Positions 43,825 to 56,733 of a stretch of DNA of 64,000 nucleotides are shown here, one piece after another. Position 1 is the stretch's first letter. Each line of letters opens with the position of its first letter. The DNA comes from Odiellus spinosus. Taxonomy: Eukaryota > Arthropoda > Arachnida > Opiliones > Phalangiidae. The translations under genes and the position numbers were made by a program. The stretch spans positions 18,017,942-18,081,941 of the forward strand of contig OY987232.1 of NCBI GenBank assembly GCA_963920705.1, in the 5' to 3' direction. The notes beneath the pieces are model-generated. The model was not told the DNA's origin and searched no databases. It saw only the letters and a list, made by a program, of their open reading frames with translations.

Positions 43825-46800
43825 GTTGGTTTCAAGTGTCGTTGGTTTCAAGTGTCGTTGGTTTCAAGTGTCGTTGGTTTCAAGTGTCGTTGGTTTCAAG
43901 TGTCGTTGGTTTCAAGTGTCGTTGGTTTCAAGTGTCGTTGGTTTCTAGTGTCGTTGGTTTCAAGTGTCGTTGGTTTCAAGTGTCGTTGGTTTCAAGTGTC
44001 GTTGGTTTCAAGTGTCGTTGATTTCAAGTGTCGTTGGTTTCAAGTGTCGTTGGTTTCAAGTGTCGTTGGTTTCAAGTGTCGTTGGTTTCAAGTGTCGTTG
44101 GTTTCAAGTGTCGTTGGTTTCAAGTGTCGTTGGTTTCAAGTGTCGTTGGTTTCAAGTGTCGTTGGTTTCTAGTGTCGTTGGTTTCAAGTGTCGTTGGTTT
44201 CAAGTGTCGTTGGTTTCAAGTGTCGTTGGTTTCAAGTGTCGTTGATTTCAAGTGTCGTTGGTTTCAAGTGTCGTTGGTTTCAAGTGTCGTTGGTTTCAAG
44301 TGTCGTTGGTTTCAAGTGTCGTTGGTTTCAAGTGTCGTTGGTTTCAAGTGTCGTTGGTTTCAAGTGTCGTTGGTTTCAAGTGTCGTTGGTTTCTAGTGTC
44401 GTTGGTTTCAAGTGTCGTTGGTTTCAAGTGTCGTTGGTTTCAAGTGTCGTTGGTTTCTAGTGTCGTTGGTTTCAAGTGTCGTTGGTTTCAAGTGTCGTTG
44501 GTTTCAAGTGTCGTTGGTTTCAAGTGTCGTTGATTTCAAGTGTCGTTGGTTTCAAGTGTCGTTGGTTTCAAGTGTCGTTGGTTTCAAGTGTCGTTGGTTT
44601 CAAGTGTCGTTGGTTTCAAGTGTCGTTGGTTTCAAGTGTCGTTGGTTTCAAGTGTCGTTGGTTTCAAGTGTCGTTGGTTTCAAGTGTCGTTGGTTTCAAG
44701 TGTCGTTGGTTTCAAGTGTCGTTGGTTTCAAGTGTCGTTGGTTTCAAGTGTCGTTGGTTTCTAGTGTCGTTGGTTTCTAGTGTCGTTGGTTTCAAGTGTC
44801 GTTGGTTTCAAGTGTCGTTGGTTTCAAGTGTCGTTGGTTTCTAGTGTCGTTGGTTTCTAGTGTCGTTGGTTTCTAGTGTCGTTGGTTTCAAGTGTCGTTG
44901 GTTTCAAGTGTCGTTGGTTTCAAGTGTCGTTGGTTTCAAGTGTCGTTGATTTCAAGTGTCGTTGGTTTCAAGTGTCGTTGGTTTCAAGTGTCGTTGGTTT
45001 CAAGTGTCGTTGGTTTCAAGTGTCGTTGGTTTCAAGTGTCGTTGGTTTCAAGTGTCGTTGGTTTCAAGTGTCGTTGGTTTCAAGTGTCGTTGGTTTCAAG
45101 TGTCGTTGGTTTCAAGTGTCGTTGGTTTCAAGTGTCGTTGGTTTCAAGTGTCGTTGGTTTCAAGTGTCGTTGGTTTCAAGTGTCGTTGGTTTCAAGTGTC
45201 GTTGGTTTCAAGTGTCGTTGGTTTCAAGTGTCGTTGGTTTCAAGTGTCGTTGGTTTCAAGTGTCGTAGGTTTCAAGTGTCGTTGGTTTCAAGTGTCGTTG
45301 GTTTCAAGTGTCGTTGGTTTCAAGTGTCGTTGGTTTCAAGTGTCGTTGGTTTCAAGTGTCGTTGGTTTCTAGTGTCGTTGGTTTCTAGTGTCGTTGGTTT
45401 CAAGTGTCGTTGGTTTCAAGTGTCGTTGGTTTCAAGTGTCGTTGGTTTCAAGTGTCGTTGATTTCAAGTGTCGTTGGTTTCAAGTGTCGTTGGTTTCAAG
45501 TGTCGTTGGTTTCAAGTGTCGTTGGTTTCAAGTGTCGTTGGTTTCAAGTGTCGTTGGTTTCAAGTGTCGTTGGTTTCAAGTGTCGTTGGTTTCTAGTGTC
45601 GTTGGTTTCTAGTGTCGTTGGTTTCAAGTGTCGTTGGTTTCAAGTGTCGTTGGTTTCAAGTGTCGTTGGTTTCAAGTGTCGTTGATTTCAAGTGTCGTTG
45701 ATTTCAAGTGTCGTTGGTTTCAAGTGTCGTTGGTTTCAAGTGTCGTTGGTTTCAAGTGTCGTTGGTTTCAAGTGTCGCTGGTTTCAAGTGTCGTTGGTTT
45801 CAAGTGTCGTTGATTTCAAGTGTCGTTGGTTTCAAGTGTCGTTGGTTTCAAGTGTCGTTGGTTTCAAGTGTCGTTGGTTTCAAGTGTCGTTGGTTTCAAG
45901 TGTCGTTGGTTTCAAGTGTCGTTGGTTTCAAGTGTCGTTAGTTTCAAGTGTCGTTGATTTCAAGTGTCGTTGGTTTCAAGTGTCGTTGGTTTCAAGTGTC
46001 GTTGGTTTCAAGTGTCGTTGGTTTCAAGTGTCGTTGGTTTCAAGTGTCGTTGGTTTCAAGTGTCGTTGGTTTCAAGTGTCGTTGGTTTCAAGTGTCGTTG
46101 GTTTCTAGTGTCGTTGGTTTCAAGTGTCGTTGGTTTCAAGTGTCGTTGGTTTCAAGTGTCGTTGGTTTCAAGTGTCGTTGGTTTCTAGTGTCGTTGGTTT
46201 CTAGTGTCGTTGGTTTCAAGTGTCGTTGGTTTCAAGTGTCGTTGGTTTCAAGTGTCGTTGGTTTCAAGTGTCGTTGGTTTCAAGTGTCGTTGGTTTCAAG
46301 TGTCGTTGGTTTCAAGTGTCGTTGGTTTCAAGTGTCGTTGGTTTCAAGTGTCGTTGGTTTCAAGTGTCGTTGGTTTCAAGTGTCGTTGGTTTCAAGTGTC
46401 GTTGGTTTCAAGTGTCGTTGGTTTCAAGTGTCGTTGGTTTCAAGTGTCGTTGGTTTCAAGTGTCGTTGGTTTCAAGTGTCGTTGGTTTCAAGTGTCGTTG
46501 GTTTCAAGTGTCGTTGGTTTCAAGTGTCGTTGGTTTCAAGTGTCGTTGGTTTCAAGTGTCGTTGGTTTCAAGTGTCGTTGGTTTCAAGTGTCGTTGGTTT
46601 CAAGTGTCGTTGGTTTCAAGTGTCGTTGGTTTCAAGTGTCGTTGGTTTCAAGTGTCGTTGGTTTCAAGTGTCGTTGGTTTCAAGTGTCGTTGGTTTCAAG
46701 TGTCGTTGGTTTCAAGTGTCGTTGGTTTCAAGTGTCGTTGGTTTCAAGTGTCGTTGGTTTCAAGTGTCGTTGGTTTCAAGTGTCGTTGGTTTCAAGTGTC

Positions 46801-49800
46801 GTAGGTTTCAAGTGTCGTTGGTTTCAAGTGTCGTTGGTTTCAAGTGTCGTTGGTTTCAAGTGTCGTTGGTTTCAAGTGTCGTTGGTTTCAAGTGTCGTTG
46901 GTTTCTAGTGTCGTTGGTTTCTAGTGTCGTTGGTTTCTAGTGTCGTTGGTTTCAAGTGTCGTTGGTTTCAAGTGTCGTTGGTTTCAAGTGTCGTTGATTT
47001 CAAGTGTCGTTGATTTCAAGTGTCGTTGGTTTCAAGTGTCGTTGGTTTCAAGTGTCGTTGGTTTCAAGTGTCGTTGGTTTCAAGTGTCGTTGGTTTCAAG
47101 TGTCGTTGGTTTCAAGTGTCGTTGGTTTCTAGTGTCGTTGGTTTCTAGTGTCGTTGGTTTCAAGTGTCGTTGGTTTCAAGTGTCGTTGGTTTCAAGTGTC
47201 GTTGGTTTCAAGTGTCGTTGGTTTCAAGTGTCGTTGGTTTCAAGTGTCGTTGGTTTCAAGTGTCGTTGGTTTCAAGTGTCGTTGGTTTCAAGTGTCGTTG
47301 GTTTCAAGTGTCGTTGGTTTCAAGTGTCGTTGGTTTCAAGTGTCGTTGGTTTCAAGTGTCGTTGGTTTCAAGTGTCGTTGGTTTCAAGTGTCGTTGGTTT
47401 CAAGTGTCGTTGGTTTCAAGTGTCGTTGATTTCAAGTGTCGTTGGTTTCAAGTGTCGTTGGTTTCAAGTGTCGTTGGTTTCAAGTGTCGTTGGTTTCAAG
47501 TGTCGTTGGTTTCAAGTGTCGTTGGTTTCAAGTGTCGTTGGTTTCAAGTGTCGTTAGTTTCAAGTGTCGTTGATTTCAAGTGTCGTTGGTTTCAAGTGTC
47601 GTTGGTTTCAAGTGTCGTTGGTTTCAAGTGTCGTTGGTTTCAAGTGTCGTTGGTTTCAAGTGTCGTTGGTTTCAAGTGTCGTTGGTTTCAAGTGTCGTTG
47701 GTTTCAAGTGTCGTTGGTTTCAAGTGTCGTTGGTTTCTAGTGTCGTTGGTTTCAAGTGTCGTTGGTTTCAAGTGTCGTTGGTTTCAAGTGTCGTTGGTTT
47801 CAAGTGTCGTTGGTTTCTAGTGTCGTTGGTTTCTAGTGTCGTTGGTTTCAAGTGTCGTTGGTTTCAAGTGTCGTTGGTTTCAAGTGTCGTTGGTTTCAAG
47901 TGTCGTTGGTTTCAAGTGTCGTTGGTTTCAAGTGTCGTTGGTTTCAAGTGTCGTTGGTTTCAAGTGTCGTTGGTTTCAAGTGTCGTTGGTTTCAAGTGTC
48001 GTTGGTTTCAAGTGTCGTTGGTTTCAAGTGTCGTTGGTTTCAAGTGTCGTTGGTTTCAAGTGTCGTTGGTTTCAAGTGTCGTTGGTTTCAAGTGTCGTTG
48101 GTTTCAAGTGTCGTTGGTTTCAAGTGTCGTTGGTTTCAAGTGTCGTTGGTTTCAAGTGTCGTTGGTTTCAAGTGTCGTTGGTTTCAAGTGTCGTTGATTT
48201 CAAGTGTCGTTGGTTTCAAGTGTCGTTGGTTTCAAGTGTCGTTGGTTTCAAGTGTCGTTGGTTTCAAGTGTCGTTGATTTCAAGTGTCGTTGATTTCAAG
48301 TGTCGTTGGTTTCAAGTGTCGTTGGTTTCAAGTGTCGTTGGTTTCAAGTGTCGTTGGTTTCAAGTGTCGTTGGTTTCAAGTGTCGTTGGTTTCAAGTGTC
48401 GTTGGTTTCAAGTGTCGTTGGTTTCAAGTGTCGTTGGTTTCAAGTGTCGTTGGTTTCAAGTGTCGTTGGTTTCAAGTGTCGTTGGTTTCAAGTGTCGTTG
48501 GTTTCAAGTGTCGTTGGTTTCTAGTGTCGTTGGTTTCTATTGTCGTTGGTTTCAAGTGTCGTTGGTTTCAAGTGTCGTTGGTTTCAAGTGTCGTTGGATT
48601 CAAGTGTCGTTGGTTTCAAGTGTCGTTGGTTTCAAGTGTCGTTGGTTTCAAGTGTCGTTGGTTTCAAGTGCCGTTTGTTTCAAGTGTCGTTGGTTTCAAG
48701 TGTCGTTGGTTTCTAGTGTCGTTGGTTTCAAGTGTCGTTGATTTCAAGTGTCGTTGGTTTCAAGTGTCGTTGGTTTCAAGTGTCGTTGGTTTCTAGTGTC
48801 GTTGGTTTCAAGTGTCGTTGGTTTCAAGTGTCGTTGGTTTCAAGTGTCGTTGGTTTCAAGTGTCGTTGGTTTCTAGTGTCGTTGGTTTCAAGTGTCGTTG
48901 GTTTCAAGTGTCGTTGGTTTCTAGTGTCGTTGGTTTCAAGTGTCGTTGATTTCAAGTGTCGTTGGTTTCAAGTGTCGTTGGTTTCAAGTGCCGTTGGTTT
49001 CTAGTGTCGTTGGTTTCAAGTGTCGTTGGTTTCAAGTGTCGTTGGTTTCAAGTGTCGTTGGTTTCAAGTGTCGTTGATTTCAAGTGTCGTTGGTTTCAAG
49101 TGTCGTTGGTTTCAAGTGTCGTTGGTTTCAAGTGTCGTTGGTTTCAAGTGTCGTTGATTTCAAGTGTCGTTGATTTCAAGTGTCGTTGGTTTCAAGTGTC
49201 GTTGGTTTCAAGTGTCGTTGGTTTCAAGTGTCGTTGGTTTCAAGTGTCGTTGGTTTCAAGTGTCGTTGGTTTCAAGTGTCGTTGGTTTCAAGTGTCGTTG
49301 GTTTCAAGTGTCGTTGGTTTCAAGTGTCGTTGGTTTCAAGTGTCGTTGGTTTCAAGTGTCGTTGGTTTCTAGTGTCGTTGGTTTCTAGTGTCGTTGGTTT
49401 CAAGTGTCGTTGGTTTCAAGTGTCGTTGGTTTCAAGTGTCGTTGGATTCAAGTGTCGTTGGTTTCAAGTGTCGTTGGTTTCAAGTGTCGTTGGTTTCAAG
49501 TGTCGTTGGTTTCAAGTGCCGTTTGTTTCAAGTGTCGTTGGTTTCAAGTGTCGTTGGTTTCTAGTGTCGTTGGTTTCAAGTGTCGTTGATTTCAAGTGTC
49601 GTTGGTTTCAAGTGTCGTTGGTTTCAAGTGTCGTTGGTTTCTAGTGTCGTTGGTTTCAAGTGTCGTTGGTTTCAAGTGTCGTTGGTTTCAAGTGTCGTTG
49701 GTTTCAAGTGTCGTTGGTTTCAAGTGTCGTTGGTTTCTAGTGTCGTTGGTTTCAAGTGTCGTTGGTTTCAAGTGTCGTTGGTTTCAAGTGTCGTTGGTTT

Positions 49801-51216
49801 CAAGTGTCGTTGGTTTCAAGTGTCGTTGGTTTCTAGTGTCGTTGGTTTCAAGTGTCGTTGGTTTCAAGTGTCGTTGGTTTCAAGTGTCGTTGGTTTCTAG
49901 TGTCGTTGGTTTCAAGTGTCGTTGGTTTCAAGTGTCGTTGGTTTCAAGTGTCGTTGGTTTCTAGTGTCGTTGGTTTCAAGTGTCGTTGATTTCAAGTGTC
50001 GTTGATTTCAAGTGTCGTTGGTTTCAAGTGTCGTTGGTTTCAAGTGTCGTTGGTTTCTAGTGTCGTTGGTTTCAAGTGTCGTTGGTTTCAAGTGTCGTTG
50101 GTTTCAAGTGTCGTTGGTTTCAAGTGTCGTTGGTTTCAAGTGTCGTTGGTTTCTAGTGTCGTTGGTTTCAAGTGTCGTTGGTTTCAAGTGTCGTTGGTTT
50201 CAAGTGTCGTTGGTTTCTAGTGTCGTTGGTTTCAAGTGTCGTTGATTTCAAGTGTCGTTGATTTCAAGTGTCGTTGGTTTCAAGTGTCGTTGGTTTCAAG
50301 TGTCGTTGGTTTCAAGTGTCGTTGGTTTCAAGTGTCGTTGGTTTCAAGTGTCGTTGGTTTCAAGTGTCGTTGGTTTCAAGTGTCGTTGGTTTCAAGTGTC
50401 GTTGGTTTCAAGTGTCGTTGGTTTCAAGTGTCGTTGGTTTCAAGTGTCGTTGGTTTCTAGTGTCGTTGGTTTCTAGTGTCGTTGGTTTCAAGTGTCGTTG
50501 GTTTCAAGTGTCGTTGGTTTCAAGTGTCGTTGGATTCAAGTGTCGTTGGTTTCAAGTGTCGTTGGTTTCAAGTGTCGTTGGTTTCAAGTGTCGTTGGTTT
50601 CAAGTGCCGTTTGTTTCAAGTGTCGTTGGTTTCAAGTGTCGTTGGTTTCTAGTGTCGTTGGTTTCAAGTGTCGTTGATTTCAAGTGTCGTTGGTTTCAAG
50701 TGTCGTTGGTTTCAAGTGTCGTTGGTTTCTAGTGTCGTTGGTTTCAAGTGTCGTTGGTTTCAAGTGTCGTTGGTTTCAAGTGTCGTTGGTTTCAAGTGTC
50801 GTTGGTTTCAAGTGTCGTTGGTTTCTAGTGTCGTTGGTTTCAAGTGTCGTTGGTTTCAAGTGTCGTTGGTTTCAAGTGTCGTTGGTTTCAAGTGTCGTTG
50901 GTTTCAAGTGTCGTTGGTTTCTAGTGTCGTTGGTTTCAAGTGTCGTTGGTTTCAAGTGTCGTTGGTTTCAAGTGTCGTTGGTTTCTAGTGTCGTTGAAAC
51001 CAACGACACTTGAAACCAACGACACTTGAAACCAACGACACTTGAAACCAACGACACTTGAAATCAACGACACTTGAAACCAACGACACTTGAAACCAAC
51101 GACACTTGAAACCAACGACACTTGAAACCAACGACACTTGAAACCAACGACACTTGAAACCAACGACACTTGAATCCAACGACACTTGAAACCAACGACA
51201 CTTGAAACCAACGACA
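43825..51216 (+). repeat. 16-bp satellite with terminal inversion (7.4 kb)
   Basis: About 448 head-to-tail monomers of gttggtttcaagtgtc (43825-50996), then about 14 monomers in the opposite orientation (50995-51216), meeting at gtgtcgttgaaaccaacg. Monomer length is almost invariant; variants are point changes such as ttctag, gttgattt, gtaggt and gttggatt. Variant order repeats: the gttggatt variant lies at about 48595, 49443 and 50531, and the last two mark copies of a 1088-bp (68-monomer) block. Three monomers make 16 codons without a stop, so long spurious frames (repeats of VVGFKCRWFQVSLVSS) exist in several phases. No coding function is supported. Confidence 0.97.
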
Positions 51217-51780
51217 ATTTCTGTCCCTTCACGGGTTTGATTCGAGTTAGATAAAGAGTTTTTTTAAGGGTGCGAAGCAACCTCTTTTTTGTATATGTGT
51301 TATTTATTTAAAGTTATAAATAAATAAATACCTATTAAATATGTCTGTTAGTATAATTCAAAGCGCTTTTACACTAACAAACTATATTAACTATCAGATT
51401 TTCGATCAATATCAAAGCATAAAAGTCTATATGAAATATAATCATTGTATATATGGACTATAATTGGATAAGAAGTTTGCTAAGATCTTGTTCTGTACGA
51501 TAAAGAACAACAAAACAAAACCATTCTAGACATCTTGAAAAAAAAAATTGGTTCTAGGAAAAAAGAGCTATGGAGGGTTCTTGGAGGAATTAGGTAAAGG
51601 TAGCACTCATTATCTCAGACGAAGGCTGTATCTAAATACCAAACACCTATAGAGCCGAAAATGTAAATCATATTCAGAGTATCCAAATTTAGTCACTTGA
51701 CCAATTAATTAAGAGCCTAAATTGGGGAGAACATGAGATCGTAATGCGTAGAACTTTTGTTAATTTAATTAGACCATCAC
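51217..51780. other. No gene recognised
   Basis: AT-rich unique-looking sequence between the satellite and MITE A copy 11. The first exon of the transporter was looked for here and to the right, without success. Confidence 0.4.
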
Positions 51781-52116
51781 CAGAAGCCGATGAAACCCTC
51801 CTTTGAAGTCTACTACTCCAATGTTCCATATAGCGCTCCTCTCTGTATGGGTAAAATTCCCAATTTTACGAGTTAGAAGGGGTGCTACTTCATCCCCCTG
51901 TCTACGGAAAATTGGAAATTCTCTCTCTCCACAAACGACGACGTTTTTTTGACGAACTCCAAGGCTGCTAGAGATATTCGCTCGACGAGCTCCCGCTCCG
52001 AAAACATCTACCGTTAGGAGGCGTACGAATCGCGCCCTTTGAGAATAACCCATACAGAGAGGGGTAGACAAGACCCGGGAGTAATAGACTTCAAAGGAGG
52101 GTTTCATCGGCTTCTG
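51781..52116 (-). mobile_element. MITE family A, copy 11
   Basis: Full length with intact termini, but the 7-bp flanks (ccatcac and tttaaag) do not match, suggesting later rearrangement at one side. It has its closest sequence likeness to copies 1 and 12. Confidence 0.85.
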
Positions 52117-52682
52117 TTTAAAGTGATAGGTTTTTGATACAGGTGTTTCCATTACATCATTCCTCCAAGAATGGTTTGTCCTTTGTAATAAAAGAAATCG
52201 GAAGTACTTGGTTTATCGACAGGTAATTTGTAATGTCGCTAACACTAATTGGATATCCTTTTCCCTCACTATCTAGCTCCTTTGAACATTTCACTCGATG
52301 GCTTTTAAAGAAATTGGTTCTGGCTCATTATAACTTTTTCTTCGACATCGATTTTCGTCCATATTCGCCTTTTTTCGAGTAACGGGCCTTAAAGCGTGAA
52401 GGAGTGGTTAAGATAAGTTGTATTTAGAGCTTTAATGTCGTAACTTCAAGTTTATTAATTTTTTTAAACGTCTGAGATCATCCCTACCCAAACGTGACGT
52501 AATCAGGGAATTTTAAAATGAGTTCAAAAGGTCAGCGAAATAAAATATTATTGTACAACTAGGTTAAAGAAATGTTTACGATACGTTTAACTTTTAATTG
52601 TAATAACTGAAAATATACAGGTTAAAAATCTCGTTCGCTAAGCCTTGGCTCTACTCTATAACAGTATTTGACTCTTTGTAAA

Positions 52683-52943
52683 TCAGAACGGCACTCTGCG
52701 GAGAAATTCATTCCGGAGTGGGGGGTGGGAAGATAGCCAAGCGTGGCCCGCCTAAATTCCAACACTATCTTCCGACTCAAAATATAGAGGAAGAGTTCAA
52801 ATCACTCGAGCAAGACAGGGGTGATAACTTTTTTGTTTATTTTTAAAGTGATTAGCTATGAAGTAAAACTCAATCTTTGCTGATAGTATTAAGCTACGTT
52901 GCGTTGTTTACTTTTATGAAATAATGAGATTGACTTTTGATAA
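52683..52943 (-). mobile_element. Element D, partial reverse copy
   Basis: Body (gcggagaaattcattccgga, tcaaatcactcgagcaagac) plus one terminal repeat ending gacttttgat. MITE A copy 12 abuts it. The interval 52117-52682 holds nothing recognised. Confidence 0.65.
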
Positions 52944-52946
52944 TAT

Positions 52947-53283
52947 CAGAAGCCGATGAAACCCTCATTTGAAGTCTACTACTCCCGGGTCTTGTCTACC
53001 CCTCTCTGTATGGGTTATTCTCAAAAGGCGCGATTCGTACGCCTCCTAACGGTAGATGTTTTCGGAGCGGGAGCTCGTCGAGCGAATATCTCTAGCAGCC
53101 TTGGAGTTCGTCCAAAAAACGTCGTCGTTTGTGGAGAGAGAGAATTTCCAATTTTCCGTAGACAGGGGGGATGAAGTAGGACCCCTTCTAACTCGTAAAA
53201 TTGGGAATTTTACCCGTACAGAGAGGAGCGCTATATTGAACATTGGAGTAGTAGACTTCAAAGGAGGGTTTCATCGGCTTCTG
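52947..53283 (+). mobile_element. MITE family A, copy 12
   Basis: Full length, exact 7-bp duplication ataatat. It shares with copies 1 and 11 the variant tctcaaaaggcgcgattcg (reversed in 11), forming a subfamily. From 53284 to 53764 nothing was recognised. Confidence 0.92.
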
Positions 53284-53764
53284 ATAATATCTATGGTTCG
53301 CCGTTAAGATAGGTGTTCATTGATCCAAGTGGAATGGTCGATGGCTTTAGACGCTAAGTAATTATAACTTTTTTTAAGGATAAAATGAGATACTAAGGTT
53401 TGGCACCAAGATACCACGTTTCTCTGTTGAGAGGTCTTTATGGTTCCATTCTACGCTCCTACAGTTATTCGGTTATCAAAATATAAAAGAATAGAACCGG
53501 CCATCTTACCGGGAAAATCATTACTTCATCTAAAAGGTCGACATGCTCGTAAAATGGTCGGGTTTTCGAGCACCGGGACAAGTCAGGTAACCTCGTTAAG
53601 TTAATGGGCCAAGATAAGGGGGTCACATAAATTTTACACACTTGTCAAACGTATCATTAAGCATTATAAAATTAAGGCGTAAAATAGGACCACGATCACA
53701 CACAATCTATCCTTTTGGGTTAAAGGTCAAAATTTAAAATAGGAAGAAAATAGTTGCGTTCGCA

Positions 53765-54192
53765 TTTAGAGCTCGGAATTCGTATAACTTTTATTAATTG
53801 AATCATCGTGAATGTCAATCGGATATTAAAATATCCATTTCTTATTCGAGTGTTAACGGATACCCGAATGTAACGGCAAATTTACAATTCCTACTCATTG
53901 TTAAATTGGAAAATTGATACGAGTTATAAAGTTATTCATTCGCCGATAACGACAATTTGAAACCAAAGAGTTTCTTCGTCTATTTTAACCCAAAATTGAG
54001 ATCTCGAAGCTAGAACCGTTCCTTTCGATTTAGACGAACAAAATGGAATTATTATATTTCATTCTATATTACGGATTTCGAGAAACGTAGCATTTTTATC
54101 TCGGCCCGTTATCCGTTCGAATAAACGGGAAATTTTGTTTATTAATCGAGCTAGTTATCAATGAATATCCTTATCCGATTCCGAGCTCTAAT
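53765..54192 (+). repeat. Dispersed repeat A, copy with internal deletion
   Basis: Has both ends (tagagctcggaattcg and attccgagctcta) but lacks about 130 bases of the right interior compared with 33875-34431. Confidence 0.7.
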
Positions 54193-54519
54193 TTTATGAT
54201 CATACTTATGGATATTAAGTAACTTATGATAGTATATATTAATATTGGTTTGAAGTACATATATCCCATCGATTGAGGTATAAAAACTGAAGGCATTTGG
54301 GCGGTACTGCTTCTAATCCATACTGCGTCTCAGCTGTTACCACAAATTTTCAATAGCAAAGGCGAACCCGTTCTTTAGAACTCATTCAAAATGATTGGCT
54401 CTATTGATTACCGAAATGCCGAACCAGCTTTTATAGAATGTCCTTAGAAAGAATTTAGAATTAATAAAAATCAAATTTATAACAGGAGTTAATTACATTT
54501 CTGAGTAAAAATACTGTTT

Positions 54520-54990
54520 GTTCATGAACTCCAAATTGAAATTGAGTCATATTTTCGGGTTGATCGTTAAAAAACGATTCAAAATATATATACATATGTC
54601 ATAGAACAAAATTACAGCGACAGTAAAAATACATATTTTATAATCGGCCATTTTCGAAATTTTTAAAATTCCCTGCAATCTACGTCATCACTATGGAACC
54701 TTAGATCATAATGTATTCTACAAATGTAATTAAAGTTATGGTGATATAGAGTTTTAATTAATTTAAATCTAAATTAAGTAGCCTTTTCGAAAAGACTGCT
54801 GAAAAAACATACCGCGATTGTTAAAATACGTATTTTATAATCGCCCATTTTCGAAATTTTTAAAATAAAAATTCCCCGCAATCTACGTCATCACTATGGT
54901 CGCCTGATTTAAATATTGTAGAGCCTACAGTTAATTCTCGTTGGTTCTGGCACCAGTGATAAGGTCATTTTCGCGCGGCTTTTTTCGTAA
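54520..54990 (+). repeat. Dispersed repeat F, long copy
   Basis: Starts catgaactccaaattgaaat and contains two aatctacgtcatcactatgg blocks about 203 bp apart, ending with the tcgcgcggcttttttcgtaa segment. It is similar to 17835-18690 but with fewer tandem units. Confidence 0.7.
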
Positions 54991-55236
54991 AAGTACTTAA
55001 GGTTAATCCAAATCTTTCGTATGGTGCATCTCTTTAATCCATTGCTCTTCGACAAAAATCACTTAAAAATATGATGACGTGGGTTTTACTCTCAGTCCAT
55101 CGTTTCTTCTTAATGTATATGTCGAAAAAGAGTAAGATTTTTTTAGAGAAAAAGCTCAAAAAACTTTTGGTTTTTGGTTTTGGGAAAAGATTATTTTCGT
55201 AGATTTTCACACGAAGAAATTTTTGGAAAGTTTAAT

Positions 55237-55516
55237 CAAGGAGGATCAGAGAAGGAGAGGAAATGTGGGGCTGCGTTGAGTTAGAGAGAGAAGAGCCAAC
55301 CTCCCACTCGGGTGGAAAGGGGGGATAGGAAATTCTCGAGGTAAACTGTTGTCACGTGGTCGCTAGCTAGCGCGTCTCATAAAGGATTCGTTTTACCCAC
55401 GCAACAACATTTTACTACGAAACGTCTCTACCCCCGTTCTCCCAGAGTGGGAGTTTAGGCCGACGCAGTAGGAACCGCGCCGTCCCCACATTTCCTCTCC
55501 TTCTCTGATCCTCCTT
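55237..55516. mobile_element. MITE family C, copy 2
   Basis: Nearly identical to 155-435, flanked by an exact 7-bp duplication gtttaat. Confidence 0.9.
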
Positions 55517-55720
55517 GGTTTAATAGACATTTATCCGATGCCATATAGACCGTTCTAGAGAAACGTTTCCCTCTCTATGGACCTATCATTCAATTTTATT
55601 TTTCAAAGGGACAATGAATAAGTAACAGAAGTTAGGGATTTGTTTTTTCAAGAAGACAAAGAAGAATATTTCAAAGAAAAAAAGGATAATTATTTTTAAA
55701 AATATAATAGGTAGCTCCAA

Positions 55721-55797
55721 AAGTCAACGCCCCGTAGCTTAATACGGGTTCGGGTAAATGTCCCACCAGATTCTACAGGATTCGTGACACTCTTAAT
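55721..55797 (-). mobile_element. Element D, terminal fragment
   Basis: caacgccccgtagcttaata followed by ggtaaatgtcccaccagatt. Only one end of the element remains. Confidence 0.5.
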
Positions 55798-56085
55798 ATA
55801 TCAGTTATCATTTAAATTTAGGTTTATGAAGTGAAGAAGAAAAACAACAAAATATGAAACCATATTTCGTAACTTCATGATTCCTTTAAAAAGACAAATT
55901 CTCCATCCTTCTCTAAGTTTCAAATAATATTTCTTGGGGATTGTCATTCTTGGCAGACAAGTACAATTTACAATGATCTATGATGTTAAAGTCTTTTTTG
56001 GATATCCTTGGCTGAAGCCGCGCTATAAGATTCACTCAACGATTTCACCGAGTTTAATGCTATAAGGAATATTTGTTTGGCTTTA

Positions 56086-56733
56086 GATTCAAACGTCGAT
56101 TAAGCCTAATTTGAAACATTGATTTAAGCCTAATTTTAAGCGTCGATTAAGCCTAATTTCAAACGCCGATTTAAGCCTAATTTGAAACGTCGTTAAGCCT
56201 AATTTGAAACGTCGTTAAGCCTAATTTGAAACGTCGTTAAGCCTAATTTGAAACGTCGTTAAGCCTAATTTTAAATGTCGATTTAAGCCCTATTTCAAAC
56301 GTCGATTAAGCCTAATTTCAAACGTCGATTAAGCCTAATTTCAAACGTCGATTAAGCCTAATTTAAAACATTGATTTAAGCCTAATTTCAAACGTCGATT
56401 AAGCCTAATTTCAAACGTCACTTAAGCCTAATTTGAAACATTGATTTAAGCCTAATTTCAAACGTCGATTAAGCCTAATTTCAAACGTCACTTAAGCCTA
56501 ATTTTAAACGTCGATTTAAGCCTAATTTCAAACGTCGATTAAGCCTAATTTCAAACGTCACTTAAGCCTAATTTTAAACGTCGATTTAAGCCTAATTTCA
56601 AACGTCGATTAAGCCTAATTTCAAACGTCGATTAAGCCTAATTTCAAACCTCCATTAAGCCTAATTTAAAACCCCCATTAAGCCTAATTTAAAACGTAGC
56701 TTAAGCCTAATTTCAAACGTCGATTAAGCCTTG
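56086..56733 (+). repeat. 23-bp tandem repeat
   Basis: About 28 units of aagcctaatttcaaacgtcg plus att, with length variants lacking one to four bases at the junction and a larger unit (cgattaag / cacttaag alternation) repeated at about 23-70 bp. It is non-coding. The flanks 55798-56085 and 56734-57066 hold nothing recognised. Confidence 0.92.

Noticed and set aside
43836-51013. Dozens of overlapping frames of 60-330 codons with a 16-residue repeat
   Set aside because: A 16-bp monomer without stop codons keeps several frames open by chance; the frames overlap each other and carry no unique sequence.
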